Shown piece by piece: positions 37,876 to 47,210 of a stretch of 64,000 nucleotides of DNA (position 1 is the first letter of the stretch; the number at the start of each line of letters is the position of its first letter). Source of the DNA: Flavivirga rizhaonensis (GTDB taxonomy: Bacteria > Bacteroidota > Bacteroidia > Flavobacteriales > Flavobacteriaceae); assembly GCF_004791695.1 (NCBI RefSeq), contig NZ_SRSO01000012.1, positions 1 to 64,000 on the forward strand, given 5' to 3'. The notes below the pieces were generated by a model. That model saw only the letters and a list, made by a program, of their open reading frames with translations, did no database searches and had not been told where the DNA came from. Position numbers and translations under genes: made by a program.

Positions 37876-38185
37876 GGCTTCAATTACCTCTACTGTAAAA
37901 GATTTTGTTTTTTCTAAACGCTCCTTTTAATAATGATAGTGAGACTGCTGTTTATCAATATTTATAAATGCCATAAAAAAGAACATACTTATAAACTAAT
38001 TACTATCGTTTTTAACTTCATATTTAAATAATTTTTATTCGTAATCAATTTTACGACTAAAAATCAAGTCTTTACATAACAAATGTGTTTTATAATAACA
38101 CGCTTTAACTAAGAATAATAGTTTTATAATGAAAAATATAACAAAATGCTTTTTTATAGCAATCTCATAAAATTTAGGAGATATT
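37876..38185. other. Intergenic region upstream of the DinB-like gene
   Basis: About 310 bp. The first 100 bp are the broken 5' part of the DinB-like gene described with that entry. The rest is A/T-rich with no reading frame, terminator or repeat that I can recognise. Confidence 0.5.
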
Positions 38186-39022
38186 TTACTCTCTTATGGA
38201 AGTCGTTGGTTTTATATATTTTTGAAATGGTTGTAATAATAAGTCCTTAATATTGCCATTTTTTGTTTCATCAGGAAACACATCAACCCCATAAATAATT
38301 TTGTCGGTATCTAATTTCATATAGGTTCCAAAAAGCCTATCCCAAACTGAAAAAATGTTACCATAATTAGAATCTGTATATGGTAGTTTGTAATGGTGAT
38401 GAACTTTATGCATATCTGGTGATACTATAATATAGCTTAGTAAATGATCTACTTTTTTAGGCAGTTTTATATTGGCATGATTAAATTGTGTAGCTACAAC
38501 CGATAGTGACTGATACAAAAAAACAAGTGCAATTGGTGTCCCTATTACAAATATGCCCAAAAGTGTAAAGACATAACGAATAAGGCTTTCTAAAGGATGA
38601 TGCCTATTAGCCGTAGTGGTATCTACATGATGATCTGAATGGTGTACCAAATGCACCATCCATAATGGTTTTACTTTATGCTCAATTAAATGCGGTAAGT
38701 ATGCACCAATACAATCAATTAAAAAGATTCCTAGAATGCCATATAACCATATTGGCATGTCTGGAAGCCAGTTTAGAATTCCAAAATTATTAGCAACTAC
38801 CCAATCTGATGATTTTAAAAATACAAAAGCTAAAGGAAGATTTACAAGAATTGTTGTTAGCGTAAAAAACATGTTCGGTATGGCATGTTTCCATTTTTTG
38901 TAGCTTAATCCAAATAAGGGCATAATGCCTTCTATAATCCAAAAGAAGGTTAATCCTCCAACTATGATAATACCTCTATGTAATGGAGGTATGGTTTCAA
39001 AGTAATTTAAAATGGTTTCCAA
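38186..39022 (-). CDS. Fatty acid hydroxylase/sterol desaturase superfamily protein
   Basis: 278 residues with four to five TM helices and the histidine clusters of this di-iron superfamily: HLIEHKVKPLW, HLVHHSDHHVDTTTANRHHP, FNHANIKLP and MHKVHHHY near residues 205-212. It hydroxylates or desaturates a lipid; the substrate is unknown, and bacteria of this group use such enzymes on fatty acids or carotenoids. The start is a TTG. It lies 23 bp downstream of the ykgJ-like gene on the same strand. Confidence 0.88.
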   Translation of the reverse strand: METILNYFETIPPLHRGIIIVGGLTFFWIIEGIMPLFGLSYKKWKHAIPNMFFTLTTILVNLPLAFVFLKSSDWVVANNFGILNWLPDMPIWLYGILGIFLIDCIGAYLPHLIEHKVKPLWMVHLVHHSDHHVDTTTANRHHPLESLIRYVFTLLGIFVIGTPIALVFLYQSLSVVATQFNHANIKLPKKVDHLLSYIIVSPDMHKVHHHYKLPYTDSNYGNIFSVWDRLFGTYMKLDTDKIIYGVDVFPDETKNGNIKDLLLQPFQKYIKPTTSIRE

Positions 39023-39045
39023 ATAGAATATTTTTACTAAATATA

Positions 39046-39537
39046 CTATTTTATTCTTTTTTTCATGTTCTCTACAATGTTAAAAGCAGCAGGACACATA
39101 GCTACATTTTTTAAAGTTAGGTTTGATATTTGTTGAAACTTTTTTCTATCTGTATGCGGAAATTCTCTGCATGCCTTTGGTCTTACCTCATAAATAGAGC
39201 AATAATTATCTGTTCCCAAAAAAGTACAGGGAACGGTTTGTAATACATAATCATTGTCTTCATCAACTCGTAAATATTGATTTATAAACTGCTGTGGTTT
39301 TTGTTTGAAGTGTTTCGAAATCCGTTCAATATCTTTATCTGTGAATAATGGGCCAGTTGTTTTACAACAGTTCGCACATTCTAAACAGTCAGTACGTTCA
39401 AACTCGTCATCATGTAATTCTTGCATGATATAATCCAAATTCTTCGGTGGTTTCTTTTTTAACCTGGCAAAGAATTTTTTGTTTTCGTTATGCTTATCTT
39501 TGGCGAGCTTTGGAAGGTTTTTAATGATGTCTTGCAT
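39046..39537 (-). CDS. YkgJ family cysteine-cluster protein
   Basis: 163 residues with the zinc- or iron-chelating pattern CLECANCCKTTGP near residues 53-65 and later CTFLGTDNYCSIYEVRPKACREFPH. The family (CxBxCC) is predicted to bind Fe-S or zinc. Precise function unknown. It is soluble, with a basic N-terminal third. It is upstream of the hydroxylase gene. Confidence 0.88.
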   Translation of the reverse strand: MQDIIKNLPKLAKDKHNENKKFFARLKKKPPKNLDYIMQELHDDEFERTDCLECANCCKTTGPLFTDKDIERISKHFKQKPQQFINQYLRVDEDNDYVLQTVPCTFLGTDNYCSIYEVRPKACREFPHTDRKKFQQISNLTLKNVAMCPAAFNIVENMKKRIK

Positions 39538-39557
39538 GGTGTAAAAATAAACAAACT

Positions 39558-39623
39558 TGTCTTTCTGAACGAAATGAAAAATCTAATTTATTACGAGATG
39601 TTTCGACCGCGCTCAACATGACA
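39558..39623. repeat. Interspersed palindromic element
   Basis: It begins TGTCTTTCTGAACG, contains AAAAATCT, and ends GCGCTCAACATGACA. Its ends are complementary in the TGTCxTTCTGA/TCAACATGACA manner, like the inner part of the 5631-5783 element. It overlaps the promoter region of the methyltransferase at 39637. Confidence 0.5.
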
Positions 39624-39636
39624 CAAAACGTAACTT

Positions 39637-40353
39637 TTGAAAGATCTTTTCGGAAAAGCATTATTAGATTACCAAAACGGAAACTATACGGAGGATATTG
39701 TTACTTCTACAAGTATTTCTGACGAAGATAAATTACCCCTTCCTTATTTGTTTCGTGGTTTTAAAGGCATGCCTAGTTTAGAACAAAAAGCTTTAAAGTT
39801 AGCTAAAGGTTCTATTTTAGATGTGGGTTGTGGTTCTGGAAGTCATAGCTTGTATTTACAAAAAAAAGGCTTAAAAGTAAAAGCAATTGATATTTCTAAA
39901 GGCGCTATTGATGTTGCCAAACAACGAGGTATTATAAATGCTGAAAAAAAGAATGTTTTAGATGAAACCGAAACTTTTGATACTATTCTCCTGTTGATGA
40001 ATGGTACAGGCATATTTCAAGAGTTATCTCAGGTTTCAAAGTACTTATCACATTTAAAAAGCCTTTTAAAAACTGGCGGACAAGTTTTAATTGATTCTTC
40101 CGATATAAAATATATGTACGAAGATGAAGATGGTGGCTTTTGGATGGATACTAATTCAAGCTATCATGGCGAACTTGATTATTTCTTAAGCTATAAGGGT
40201 GAAAGAGAATTGCCAATGAAGTGGCTTTATTTGGATTTTAACACATTGCGTTTGGCTTGTGACACTGTGGAGCTAAAATGTGAATTGATTTTAGAAGGTG
40301 AGCATTTTGATTATTTGGCGAGGTTAATTCCTGCGAAAGCAGGAATCTTATAA
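39637..40353 (+). CDS. Class I SAM-dependent methyltransferase
   Basis: 238 residues. Rossmann motif I is ILDVGCGSG (residues 60-68), the acidic loop is VKAIDISKGAI and motif IV is DTILLLMNGTGIF. It transfers a methyl group from SAM; substrate unknown. The start is a TTG, since the ATG at 39618 is out of frame. The last codons (IPAKAGIL) are written by a hairpin repeat (40327-40351) that also brings the stop, so the native C-terminus was probably altered. Confidence 0.85.
   Translation: MKDLFGKALLDYQNGNYTEDIVTSTSISDEDKLPLPYLFRGFKGMPSLEQKALKLAKGSILDVGCGSGSHSLYLQKKGLKVKAIDISKGAIDVAKQRGIINAEKKNVLDETETFDTILLLMNGTGIFQELSQVSKYLSHLKSLLKTGGQVLIDSSDIKYMYEDEDGGFWMDTNSSYHGELDYFLSYKGERELPMKWLYLDFNTLRLACDTVELKCELILEGEHFDYLARLIPAKAGIL
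40327..40351. repeat. Hairpin repeat ATTCCTGC/GCAGGAAT fused to the gene end
   Basis: AATTCCTGCGAAAGCAGGAATCTTA forms a perfect 8-bp stem (ATTCCTGC/GCAGGAAT) with loop GAAA. It encodes the last residues of the methyltransferase and probably terminates it. Copies of this palindrome are common in flavobacteria. Confidence 0.7.
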
Positions 40354-40447
40354 TTTAAAAGGATATTATAATACAAACAAATTAATTTTATTAGCACAGA
40401 TTAAATTTAAAATAGTAAATTTAAGTTTCTAATTAAAAAAAGAGAAA

Positions 40448-40747
40448 GTGCATAAATTTTTTAATAGACGAAAAACTATACTTGTTTTTTTTATTGCTGC
40501 GGTTATTTCAATTATTTATTTTTTATTTAACTACTTCAATAAAAATCTTTTAATGGAATATCTTTCAGATAATTTGTTGATTCAAACCCTCTTTCTATTT
40601 TTAGCAATTGCAGGCCTTATTAATATATTCTACCCTTTCACAATAAGAAAAGAATTAAACAAAAAAGATGTTGAACTTGAATTAAATAAATTTGAAGAAA
40701 ATTTAATTGAAGATTTAGAATTCAAAAAACAGCTTGAAGATCTTTAA
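40448..40747 (+). CDS. Small two-TM membrane protein of unknown function
   Basis: 99 residues from a GTG start. Two hydrophobic helices (about 9-30 and 42-62) are followed by a charged, Glu- and Lys-rich helical tail (KKDVELELNKFEENLIEDLEFK), likely cytoplasmic. I do not recognise the family. Codon use looks ordinary. It is next to a decayed region and could belong to a lost element. Confidence 0.6.
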   Translation: MHKFFNRRKTILVFFIAAVISIIYFLFNYFNKNLLMEYLSDNLLIQTLFLFLAIAGLINIFYPFTIRKELNKKDVELELNKFEENLIEDLEFKKQLEDL

Positions 40748-41316
40748 TGACTAATTTCAACCCTATTAGGATCATTGCTGATCGATTTTTCAGCACCTTG
40801 TCTTTTTAAGGTAAATCATCAGTTTGGAACTCTTTTATTGTCAATATTTTTATCTGTAGTCTTTAAACAACCCCAAATTTTCAGATAGAAATTAAAATGA
40901 GCTTTCATATCCTTATAAACTTTTTTTGCAGATCGAGCCTCATTTTTCTATACACTCTAATGATCACATCTATACAAACACCTATTACTTGATGCATCTC
41001 CATTCGAGTAATCAATTGAGAAATAACTTGGGCGAGGTGACCTTTTTAACTCTAAAACACAATCAGAAAGCGTTAATTCTTGAACTACACTTTGAGCTAT
41101 ACCAAGATTGATAAAAACAAAATGATATTTAAAGTAACTTTTTCATAAATATAATAAAAGGCATTCCCGTTTTACTAAAATGAATTCAGCACAAGCACAA
41201 GAAGTCGCAGGAATGACACAAGATCCTGAAAATAAGTTAGAGGTTACATCATGAGATTTCTGCCTTATTGAAACTCGTTAATGATATGTTTCATGAGATC
41301 CCCACTTTCGTAAGGA
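40748..41316. other. Decayed intergenic region
   Basis: About 570 bp. On the minus strand, stop-interrupted frames (for example LGIAQSVVQELTLSDCVLELK and a different frame with KFIRI) suggest a broken gene that I cannot identify. The part at 41160-41316 carries fragments of interspersed palindromes (GGAATGACACA, GAGATCCCCACTTTCG). A plus-strand ORF at 40926-41111 looks fortuitous. Confidence 0.4.
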
Positions 41317-43053
41317 TTAGAAATCAAACTTATAAGTAGCCCCAGCTAAAAACTGAATGCTTTGTACTGGAAAACTTTGCCAGCGTTGATAAGCTTGATT
41401 ATTAATATTATTAGCTTTTGCAAATACAGATAATTGATCGTTAATATGATACCCCAAATGCGCATTAGCATCAAAATAACTATCTAAAACAACAGTTTCA
41501 GATAGGGGGTCTGGAAGTAACGAACCTTCTAATACTAATTGATCTTTACGTTCTCCAACATAAAATAAATTAGCGCCTGCAAACCAATGCTCATTTATCT
41601 GATAATCTAAAAACAATGAACCTTTAATATCTGGCAAGTTCCAAGCCTCAGCTTCATCTTCTGTTGAATAACTAAAATACTCAGCTTTTAAGCCTAATTT
41701 AAAGTTTCTATTTACATCGACATTTATTTCTCCTGCAACTCCAAAAGTATCAACATCATCATATACAATTCCAAACGAGTTTCCGTAATCATAATCATTC
41801 TCTGGTATTAGATTTCTTATAATATTCGTTTTATAAAGGGCTTTACTTCTATCGGCTATATAAAGTCCACTAACATTATAACTCATGTTACTAGACAATT
41901 TTCCTTTTAAACCTATATAAGCATTGTATAATTGATCAGTAGGTGCTACAACTAAAGTTGGAGATACAAAAGGGTTCTCTGTAGCAAAATCATAATAAGA
42001 ATTTTGAATTAAGTCACCTTCAATTCCTCCATAAGCAATTAAAATATCATTTACCAACCTATACGTGGCAGTGACATTAGGATAAATATAAATTTTACTT
42101 TCTCCAGACTCATTATCATTTAAATAAAACAGAGAGGCTCCAAGGTTTACGGTTAAATCATCTTGTTTCATTTCATAAGCTGATGAAATTCCTACTTGAA
42201 AATTCCCGTAATTTAATTCTGTATTCGTTAAATACGCCCTATCAAATGTTCCTCCTAAGTAGTCAAATCTAATATCAGTTGAAATCTCTACATCTCTAAT
42301 TGGTAAATCAACCTTTGCTTTAGCTGTAAATCTATTTTCTCCAGAACCTTGATTATCCCCAAAACGTCTAAAAAAGAAACTTCCGGAATTAATATAAGTA
42401 TCTTCAAAAGTAATGTCACCCCCAAAATGAGCACTAAAAAAAGAATGACCAACATCAATACCATCGGTTGTTGCCGCTGCAATCTGAGACTGAGGTACTC
42501 CATACCAATTATAACTTTGATGTATAAAACCTCCTTCAACATTCCATGCTAAATCTCTTAAACGAGATGAATAATTCACATTGATTTTAGAGTTAGAAAA
42601 ATTATCATCAAAAGACAAATCCTCGATACCACCTTGCGATGAATGATGACTTACATAACCTCCTACACTTTCTGTTCTACTAATAGCATGATTTAAATAT
42701 ACTTCTCCTAAAATAGTTGTGTATGTCCCCACACCTAAGGTTGCATAATTATCAAATAGCTTTATTGGTTTTCTTTTTTCTACGATTGCAGCCTTGCCTT
42801 TTGCTGGTGTAAATGTAGATGCCACAGGAAATGAAAAAATATTGTATTTGATCGCCTTTTTAGTTTCTGTAGTTTCATCTTCTAAAGAAGGGATTTCTTT
42901 TACTTTAAATGCATCAGATATTGTTGGTGCATAAGGTTTCACAACATCAATAACTCCTGTGTTAATAGTATCATTTATTTTATCTTGTGAAAAGGAAACT
43001 GCAACACTTAATGTAATTGCTACGGTTAGTATATTTTTTATGTGCTTTCGCAT
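41317..43053 (-). CDS. Outer-membrane beta-barrel protein, TonB-receptor-like
   Basis: 578 residues. The signal peptide is about 1-22 (ending VSFSQ). A short linker (PYAPTISDAFKVKEIPSLED) is followed by alternating beta-strands to a terminal aromatic residue (AGATYKFDF), typical of a barrel. The family is usually annotated as TonB-dependent receptor, but I see no plug domain at the N-terminus. It may be a barrel exporter or porin. It lies 73 bp downstream of the 1006-residue TPR gene, an arrangement repeated in flavobacteria, suggesting a joint envelope function. Confidence 0.8.
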   Translation of the reverse strand: MRKHIKNILTVAITLSVAVSFSQDKINDTINTGVIDVVKPYAPTISDAFKVKEIPSLEDETTETKKAIKYNIFSFPVASTFTPAKGKAAIVEKRKPIKLFDNYATLGVGTYTTILGEVYLNHAISRTESVGGYVSHHSSQGGIEDLSFDDNFSNSKINVNYSSRLRDLAWNVEGGFIHQSYNWYGVPQSQIAAATTDGIDVGHSFFSAHFGGDITFEDTYINSGSFFFRRFGDNQGSGENRFTAKAKVDLPIRDVEISTDIRFDYLGGTFDRAYLTNTELNYGNFQVGISSAYEMKQDDLTVNLGASLFYLNDNESGESKIYIYPNVTATYRLVNDILIAYGGIEGDLIQNSYYDFATENPFVSPTLVVAPTDQLYNAYIGLKGKLSSNMSYNVSGLYIADRSKALYKTNIIRNLIPENDYDYGNSFGIVYDDVDTFGVAGEINVDVNRNFKLGLKAEYFSYSTEDEAEAWNLPDIKGSLFLDYQINEHWFAGANLFYVGERKDQLVLEGSLLPDPLSETVVLDSYFDANAHLGYHINDQLSVFAKANNINNQAYQRWQSFPVQSIQFLAGATYKFDF

Positions 43054-43126
43054 ATTTACTTTTTTGATTTATGATTGATGAGATGCCTAGACTATGCTCA
43101 GCATAACACTTTAACTTATAACAAAA

Positions 43127-46100
43127 CTAATCTTCTGGTTGAATAGATGAATTGGTCTTAGCTTCTTCTGCTTTAATTTTTCTTAATTCGTCTTTAGCTT
43201 CGGAAACTACATCTTCAAACTCTGCAAAATTTTCAATAACACTTTCTAAAATATATGTGGCTTGAAACGCATCTCCCAAAGCATAAAAATTATTTGCCAT
43301 AAGTACCAAACCTTTAGCGCTATAATACTTATAACCCGAAAAATCTTTAGCTAATCTCTGAACCGATTTATTAGAGGCTTCATGTTCTCCTTCTTTATTT
43401 TTGAAATAGGCATTGTAATATAAGGCTTCTGCAGCGGTTTCGCCAGTAGCTACTTTTTCTACCTTAGCATAAGCTGTTTTCGCTTTGTATTCGTCTCCTG
43501 TTTTTATAGCAGAACGTGCTATAATAATATGAGCGTCACTTTTTATTTTATTATCGATTTTTGAATTTCCTAATACTTTTTCGGCATAAGAAACTGCTTC
43601 ATTATAATTTTTTAGTTGGTAATGTGCTTTCATCAAGTTTGATTGAGCAAATACTACGTTTTGCGGAAAATTTGCTTCTTCTTCAAGTCTTAACAATAAT
43701 GGCATGGCCTTATTCCAACTTTTGGCTTCCAAAAAGTGTTGAGATAATCGAGATAGCGCTTCTTCTGTATATTCATTCTGCGATGTTTCTACTATATATT
43801 TATAATGAGGTGCTGCATTACCTGATAAATCCTTTTTATTATACAACTCAGCTATATAAAAATGGGCTTGTAATGCATGTAATCCGTTAGGAAATTCGTT
43901 TAAGTACCCATTAAATTGTTTAATAGCTTTATCTGTATTGCCATCTAAGTATTGTTTTTCGGCTGCTTCGTATGTGGCATTATCTAAATCTGTATCTGTA
44001 ACCTCGACATAATCTAAAGATCGAACCCAAGTTGCATAATCATCAACACGTCCTAAATCTATATAAATTAATTTAGCAGTTGCCACGGATTGAACTGCTT
44101 CTGGTGTACCAGGATAGTCTCCTGCTACTTTTTTAAATTTAGTTAATGCGCGTTCGTTTTCACTCCCGTTGTAGTAAACTAATCCTTGGCGCAGTAATGA
44201 TTTAGGTACAAACGAGCTCATTTTATATTCTGAATTCAAACGGTTGTAAGTCGCCATTGCTTTATCAGTTTCATTAGCTTTAACATATGAGTTACCTAAC
44301 TCATACATGGCATCGTCTCTCAACTTTGACTTAGGATATTCTGAAACAAACTGTTCAAGTTCTTTTATTTTTTTTGAAGATTGTCCGCTATAACCTGCGC
44401 TGATCGCTTTTTGAAAAAATGGATAATCAGATTCTATTTCATTTAACTTAATTGCCTTATTATAAGCATTAATAGCACTTTTGTATTGACTGGAAACAAA
44501 ATGGCCATCTCCCAATCTTAAATAGGCATCATTTAACCTTACTTTGTCTTCTTTTTTACTAGAAATAAATTGATTGAAATATTTAGTTGATTCACCATAA
44601 TTTTTCAATTTAAAATAAGCATAAGCCAAATTATAATCTATATTTTCAATTTCTGGTGTTGATGAAGATGCTGGTTGCTGCTGAAAGTCCTTAAACCCCA
44701 CTAAAGCTTCATCATAATTAGTTAAACTATAATCCACTTCTGCTTTCCAAAATGTCGATCGAGCCGTATATTTTGGGTCTCTTGGTTCTTTTAAAGATTG
44801 AGAAAAAAGCGATTCTGCCTCTAAATAATTATTATCATTATAAAGCTCTAACCCTCTATAAAATGCCACTTTTTGATAAGCTACTTTATTTTCAAAACTC
44901 TTTTTTCCTTCTAATAATTTAAGAGCCTCTTCATAGTTTTTCGATGTGATATAAGAATCTATTAACAGTGTCTCAATTTCTTCCTTATAATTTGTATCTG
45001 GATATTTATCTAAATAGCCAGCTAAAACTTGGGGTGCTGATTGATATGGATTTCCTATTTCGTAACTAATCTTTGCATAATTTAACCAAGCGTCTTCTTG
45101 AATTCTTAAATCAAAATCCATTTGGGAAGCATACCTAAAAGCATTTAATGCTTCTTGTTTTTTATCAAGATTAATATAACTTTCTCCTAAATGATAATAG
45201 GCATTCTGAGCAATTGAATTATTACCACCTATTATTTTGTTAAACTCCGAAATAGCATTCTCGTAGTTTTTCTGCTTATAATGCGCATACCCTAACTGAT
45301 AAAAGTCTGTATTATTCCATTTGCCTTTTTTCCCTTTATACGCTGTTAAGTGAGGAATAGCTTCTGCGTATTTTTCTAAATTAAAGTAGCTCTCCCCTAT
45401 TATTTTTGAAAGTTCTGATACTTCTGTTTCGTCACTCTCATCTAATCTATCCTCAGCAAGTTTTATTGCTTTTTCAAAATTCCCCAATTTAAAGTTTAGA
45501 TCCGCTTGATAATATGATAGTTTTTCTTTGTAACGCTCTTGGTCGCTTACCTGATCGAAATACTCATTAGCCTTATCATAATCATCTCCTTCATATGCCA
45601 TAAAACCTATGTAATACTTAGCTTGTGAACCAAATTCCTGAGAATTCTCCACGCGTACTAAATATTTTCTTGCTTCTTTATATTGTTTCGTAGAAAATGC
45701 CGAATATCCATTATTGAAATTGAATTTTTCCTTTTCTTTTCTAGCTAAAGCATTCTCATCTACTTTATCATACCACTTTCTTGCATGGGCATATTTAGAG
45801 TTTTCAAAATAATAATCTGCTACATCAACAAAAGCAGTGTTTCTTTTTGTGCTTGTTGGGTAGTCTTTTACATAATCTTCTACTAACTGGTCTGCGTTTT
45901 GCTGATTTAAACGCACTGCACAATTTGCAATATAATATGCGCAATCAGACTGCAAAATTTCTTCTTTAGCAGTTTTCTTTACATTAGCAAATAAAGATTT
46001 TGCTGCAAGATACTGTTGATTGTTGTAAAGGGATAATGCTTTTTGGTAATCAACTAAATTGCTGGTATAAGTAGCTGATTGTTGTGCTATAATATGTAAA

Positions 46101-46147
46101 CTAAAACTAATAGCCACCAAAAGAGAGACAATGCTTTTTTTAGTCAT
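43127..46147 (-). CDS. Large exported tetratricopeptide repeat protein
   Basis: 1006 residues with a signal peptide (about 1-21, ending HIIAQ). More than 20 TPR-like helical pairs run through almost the whole protein (ALSLYNNQQYLAAKSLFANV, YYIGFMAYEGDDYDKANEYF, AYYHLGESYINLDKKQEALN and others). It is predicted periplasmic or anchored, and acts as a protein-protein scaffold. No catalytic domain is seen. It is paired with the barrel gene downstream and divergent from the FtsE-like gene. Specific role unknown. Confidence 0.88.
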   Translation of the reverse strand: MTKKSIVSLLVAISFSLHIIAQQSATYTSNLVDYQKALSLYNNQQYLAAKSLFANVKKTAKEEILQSDCAYYIANCAVRLNQQNADQLVEDYVKDYPTSTKRNTAFVDVADYYFENSKYAHARKWYDKVDENALARKEKEKFNFNNGYSAFSTKQYKEARKYLVRVENSQEFGSQAKYYIGFMAYEGDDYDKANEYFDQVSDQERYKEKLSYYQADLNFKLGNFEKAIKLAEDRLDESDETEVSELSKIIGESYFNLEKYAEAIPHLTAYKGKKGKWNNTDFYQLGYAHYKQKNYENAISEFNKIIGGNNSIAQNAYYHLGESYINLDKKQEALNAFRYASQMDFDLRIQEDAWLNYAKISYEIGNPYQSAPQVLAGYLDKYPDTNYKEEIETLLIDSYITSKNYEEALKLLEGKKSFENKVAYQKVAFYRGLELYNDNNYLEAESLFSQSLKEPRDPKYTARSTFWKAEVDYSLTNYDEALVGFKDFQQQPASSSTPEIENIDYNLAYAYFKLKNYGESTKYFNQFISSKKEDKVRLNDAYLRLGDGHFVSSQYKSAINAYNKAIKLNEIESDYPFFQKAISAGYSGQSSKKIKELEQFVSEYPKSKLRDDAMYELGNSYVKANETDKAMATYNRLNSEYKMSSFVPKSLLRQGLVYYNGSENERALTKFKKVAGDYPGTPEAVQSVATAKLIYIDLGRVDDYATWVRSLDYVEVTDTDLDNATYEAAEKQYLDGNTDKAIKQFNGYLNEFPNGLHALQAHFYIAELYNKKDLSGNAAPHYKYIVETSQNEYTEEALSRLSQHFLEAKSWNKAMPLLLRLEEEANFPQNVVFAQSNLMKAHYQLKNYNEAVSYAEKVLGNSKIDNKIKSDAHIIIARSAIKTGDEYKAKTAYAKVEKVATGETAAEALYYNAYFKNKEGEHEASNKSVQRLAKDFSGYKYYSAKGLVLMANNFYALGDAFQATYILESVIENFAEFEDVVSEAKDELRKIKAEEAKTNSSIQPED

Positions 46148-46495
46148 TAACGGTTTGTTTTTAATTTAAAATCAAAGATAAATAAAGAATTCTTTATTTT
46201 AGATTTCCAATTTCACCCAGTGAATAAAAGGAAATAGCAAACTTAATAGAAACCCTGATGTTTTACATCAAAAAGCTCCTTTTTATTCGATATAAAGTTA
46301 ATAACGTAATAATCGTGCCATAATTATAAGACGGCTAATTAAATGTTAAAAAGGTTAAAATATTGAAGGTAAAAATAATAGCACTAAACAGTTATTTAAT
46401 ATATAAAAACTCTGCCATAACAATAAAAATTATGCCTTATGGTTTGTTATGTTAAACATTAAACTTTAAACTTGTAACTTTAAACTCATCCTTTT
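46148..46495. other. Divergent intergenic region before the FtsE-like gene
   Basis: About 350 bp with promoters for both directions expected. TTAAACTTTAAACTTGTAACTTTAAAC just before the FtsE-like start is a short degenerate tandem repeat. No RNA gene or terminator is seen. Confidence 0.45.
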
Positions 46496-47179
46496 ATGTC
46501 AAAACCTATTTTACAATTAAAAGACGCTTCTATTTTTCAAGGTGAAAGTCTAGTACTTTCAAACGTTAATGTTGAAATTAATAAAGGCGATTTTGTGTAC
46601 TTAATTGGAAAAACAGGAACTGGGAAAAGTAGTTTTATGAAAACGCTTTATGGCGATTTACCGCTAACCGAAGGTGAAGGTCATATTGTAGATTATGATT
46701 TAAAACACCTTACAGAAAAAGAAATCCCTTTTTTAAGACGAAAATTAGGTGTTGTTTTTCAAGATTTTAAATTGCTTACAGATAGAACTATTAATGATAA
46801 TTTATTATTTGTTTTAAAAGCTACTGGCTGGAAAGACAAAACAGAAATGGATACACGTGTTGAAAAAGTTTTGGCAAAGGTTGATATGAAAACAAAAGGT
46901 TTTAAATATCCGCATGAGCTATCAGGTGGTGAACAGCAACGTGTTGCTATTGCCAGAGCTTTACTTAATAACCCTGAACTTATTCTTGCCGATGAGCCTA
47001 CTGGGAATTTAGATCCGCAAACCAGTGTGGAGGTTATGGAGGTGCTACAAGACATTAATAAAAATGGAAATACCATTTTAATGGCGACTCATGATTATGC
47101 TTTGCTGCTTAAATATCCTAGCAAGACTCTTAAATGTGATGAGAATGCGGTTTATGAAGTGGTGCAGAGGAAAGGTTAA
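46496..47179 (+). CDS. ftsE: ABC transporter ATP-binding protein, FtsE-like
   Basis: 227 residues. Walker A is GKTGTGKSS (residues 38-46), the Q-loop is VVFQDFKLL, the signature is LSGGEQQ (142-148) and Walker B is LILADE (162-167), with H-loop TH. It is the ATPase of the FtsEX type, which activates cell-wall hydrolases in division. The FtsX partner is not adjacent. The last codons (TLKCDENAVYEVVQRKG) are nearly repeated at 50108-50167 behind a two-gene insertion. A terminator follows at 47180-47205. Confidence 0.9.
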   Translation: MSKPILQLKDASIFQGESLVLSNVNVEINKGDFVYLIGKTGTGKSSFMKTLYGDLPLTEGEGHIVDYDLKHLTEKEIPFLRRKLGVVFQDFKLLTDRTINDNLLFVLKATGWKDKTEMDTRVEKVLAKVDMKTKGFKYPHELSGGEQQRVAIARALLNNPELILADEPTGNLDPQTSVEVMEVLQDINKNGNTILMATHDYALLLKYPSKTLKCDENAVYEVVQRKG

Positions 47180-47205
47180 AACTGCCTGATTACTCAGACA
47201 GTTTT
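47180..47205 (+). terminator. FtsE-like gene terminator
   Basis: AACTGCCTGA and TCAGACAGTT form a 10-bp stem with one mismatch and a 4-nt loop, followed by Ts. It lies between the convergent FtsE-like and subtilisin genes. Confidence 0.6.
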
Positions 47206-47210
47206 TCAAG

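Noticed and set aside
40926..41111. 61-residue plus-strand ORF
   Set aside because: Composition is unlike a protein, there is no leader signal, and it lies in a decayed region.
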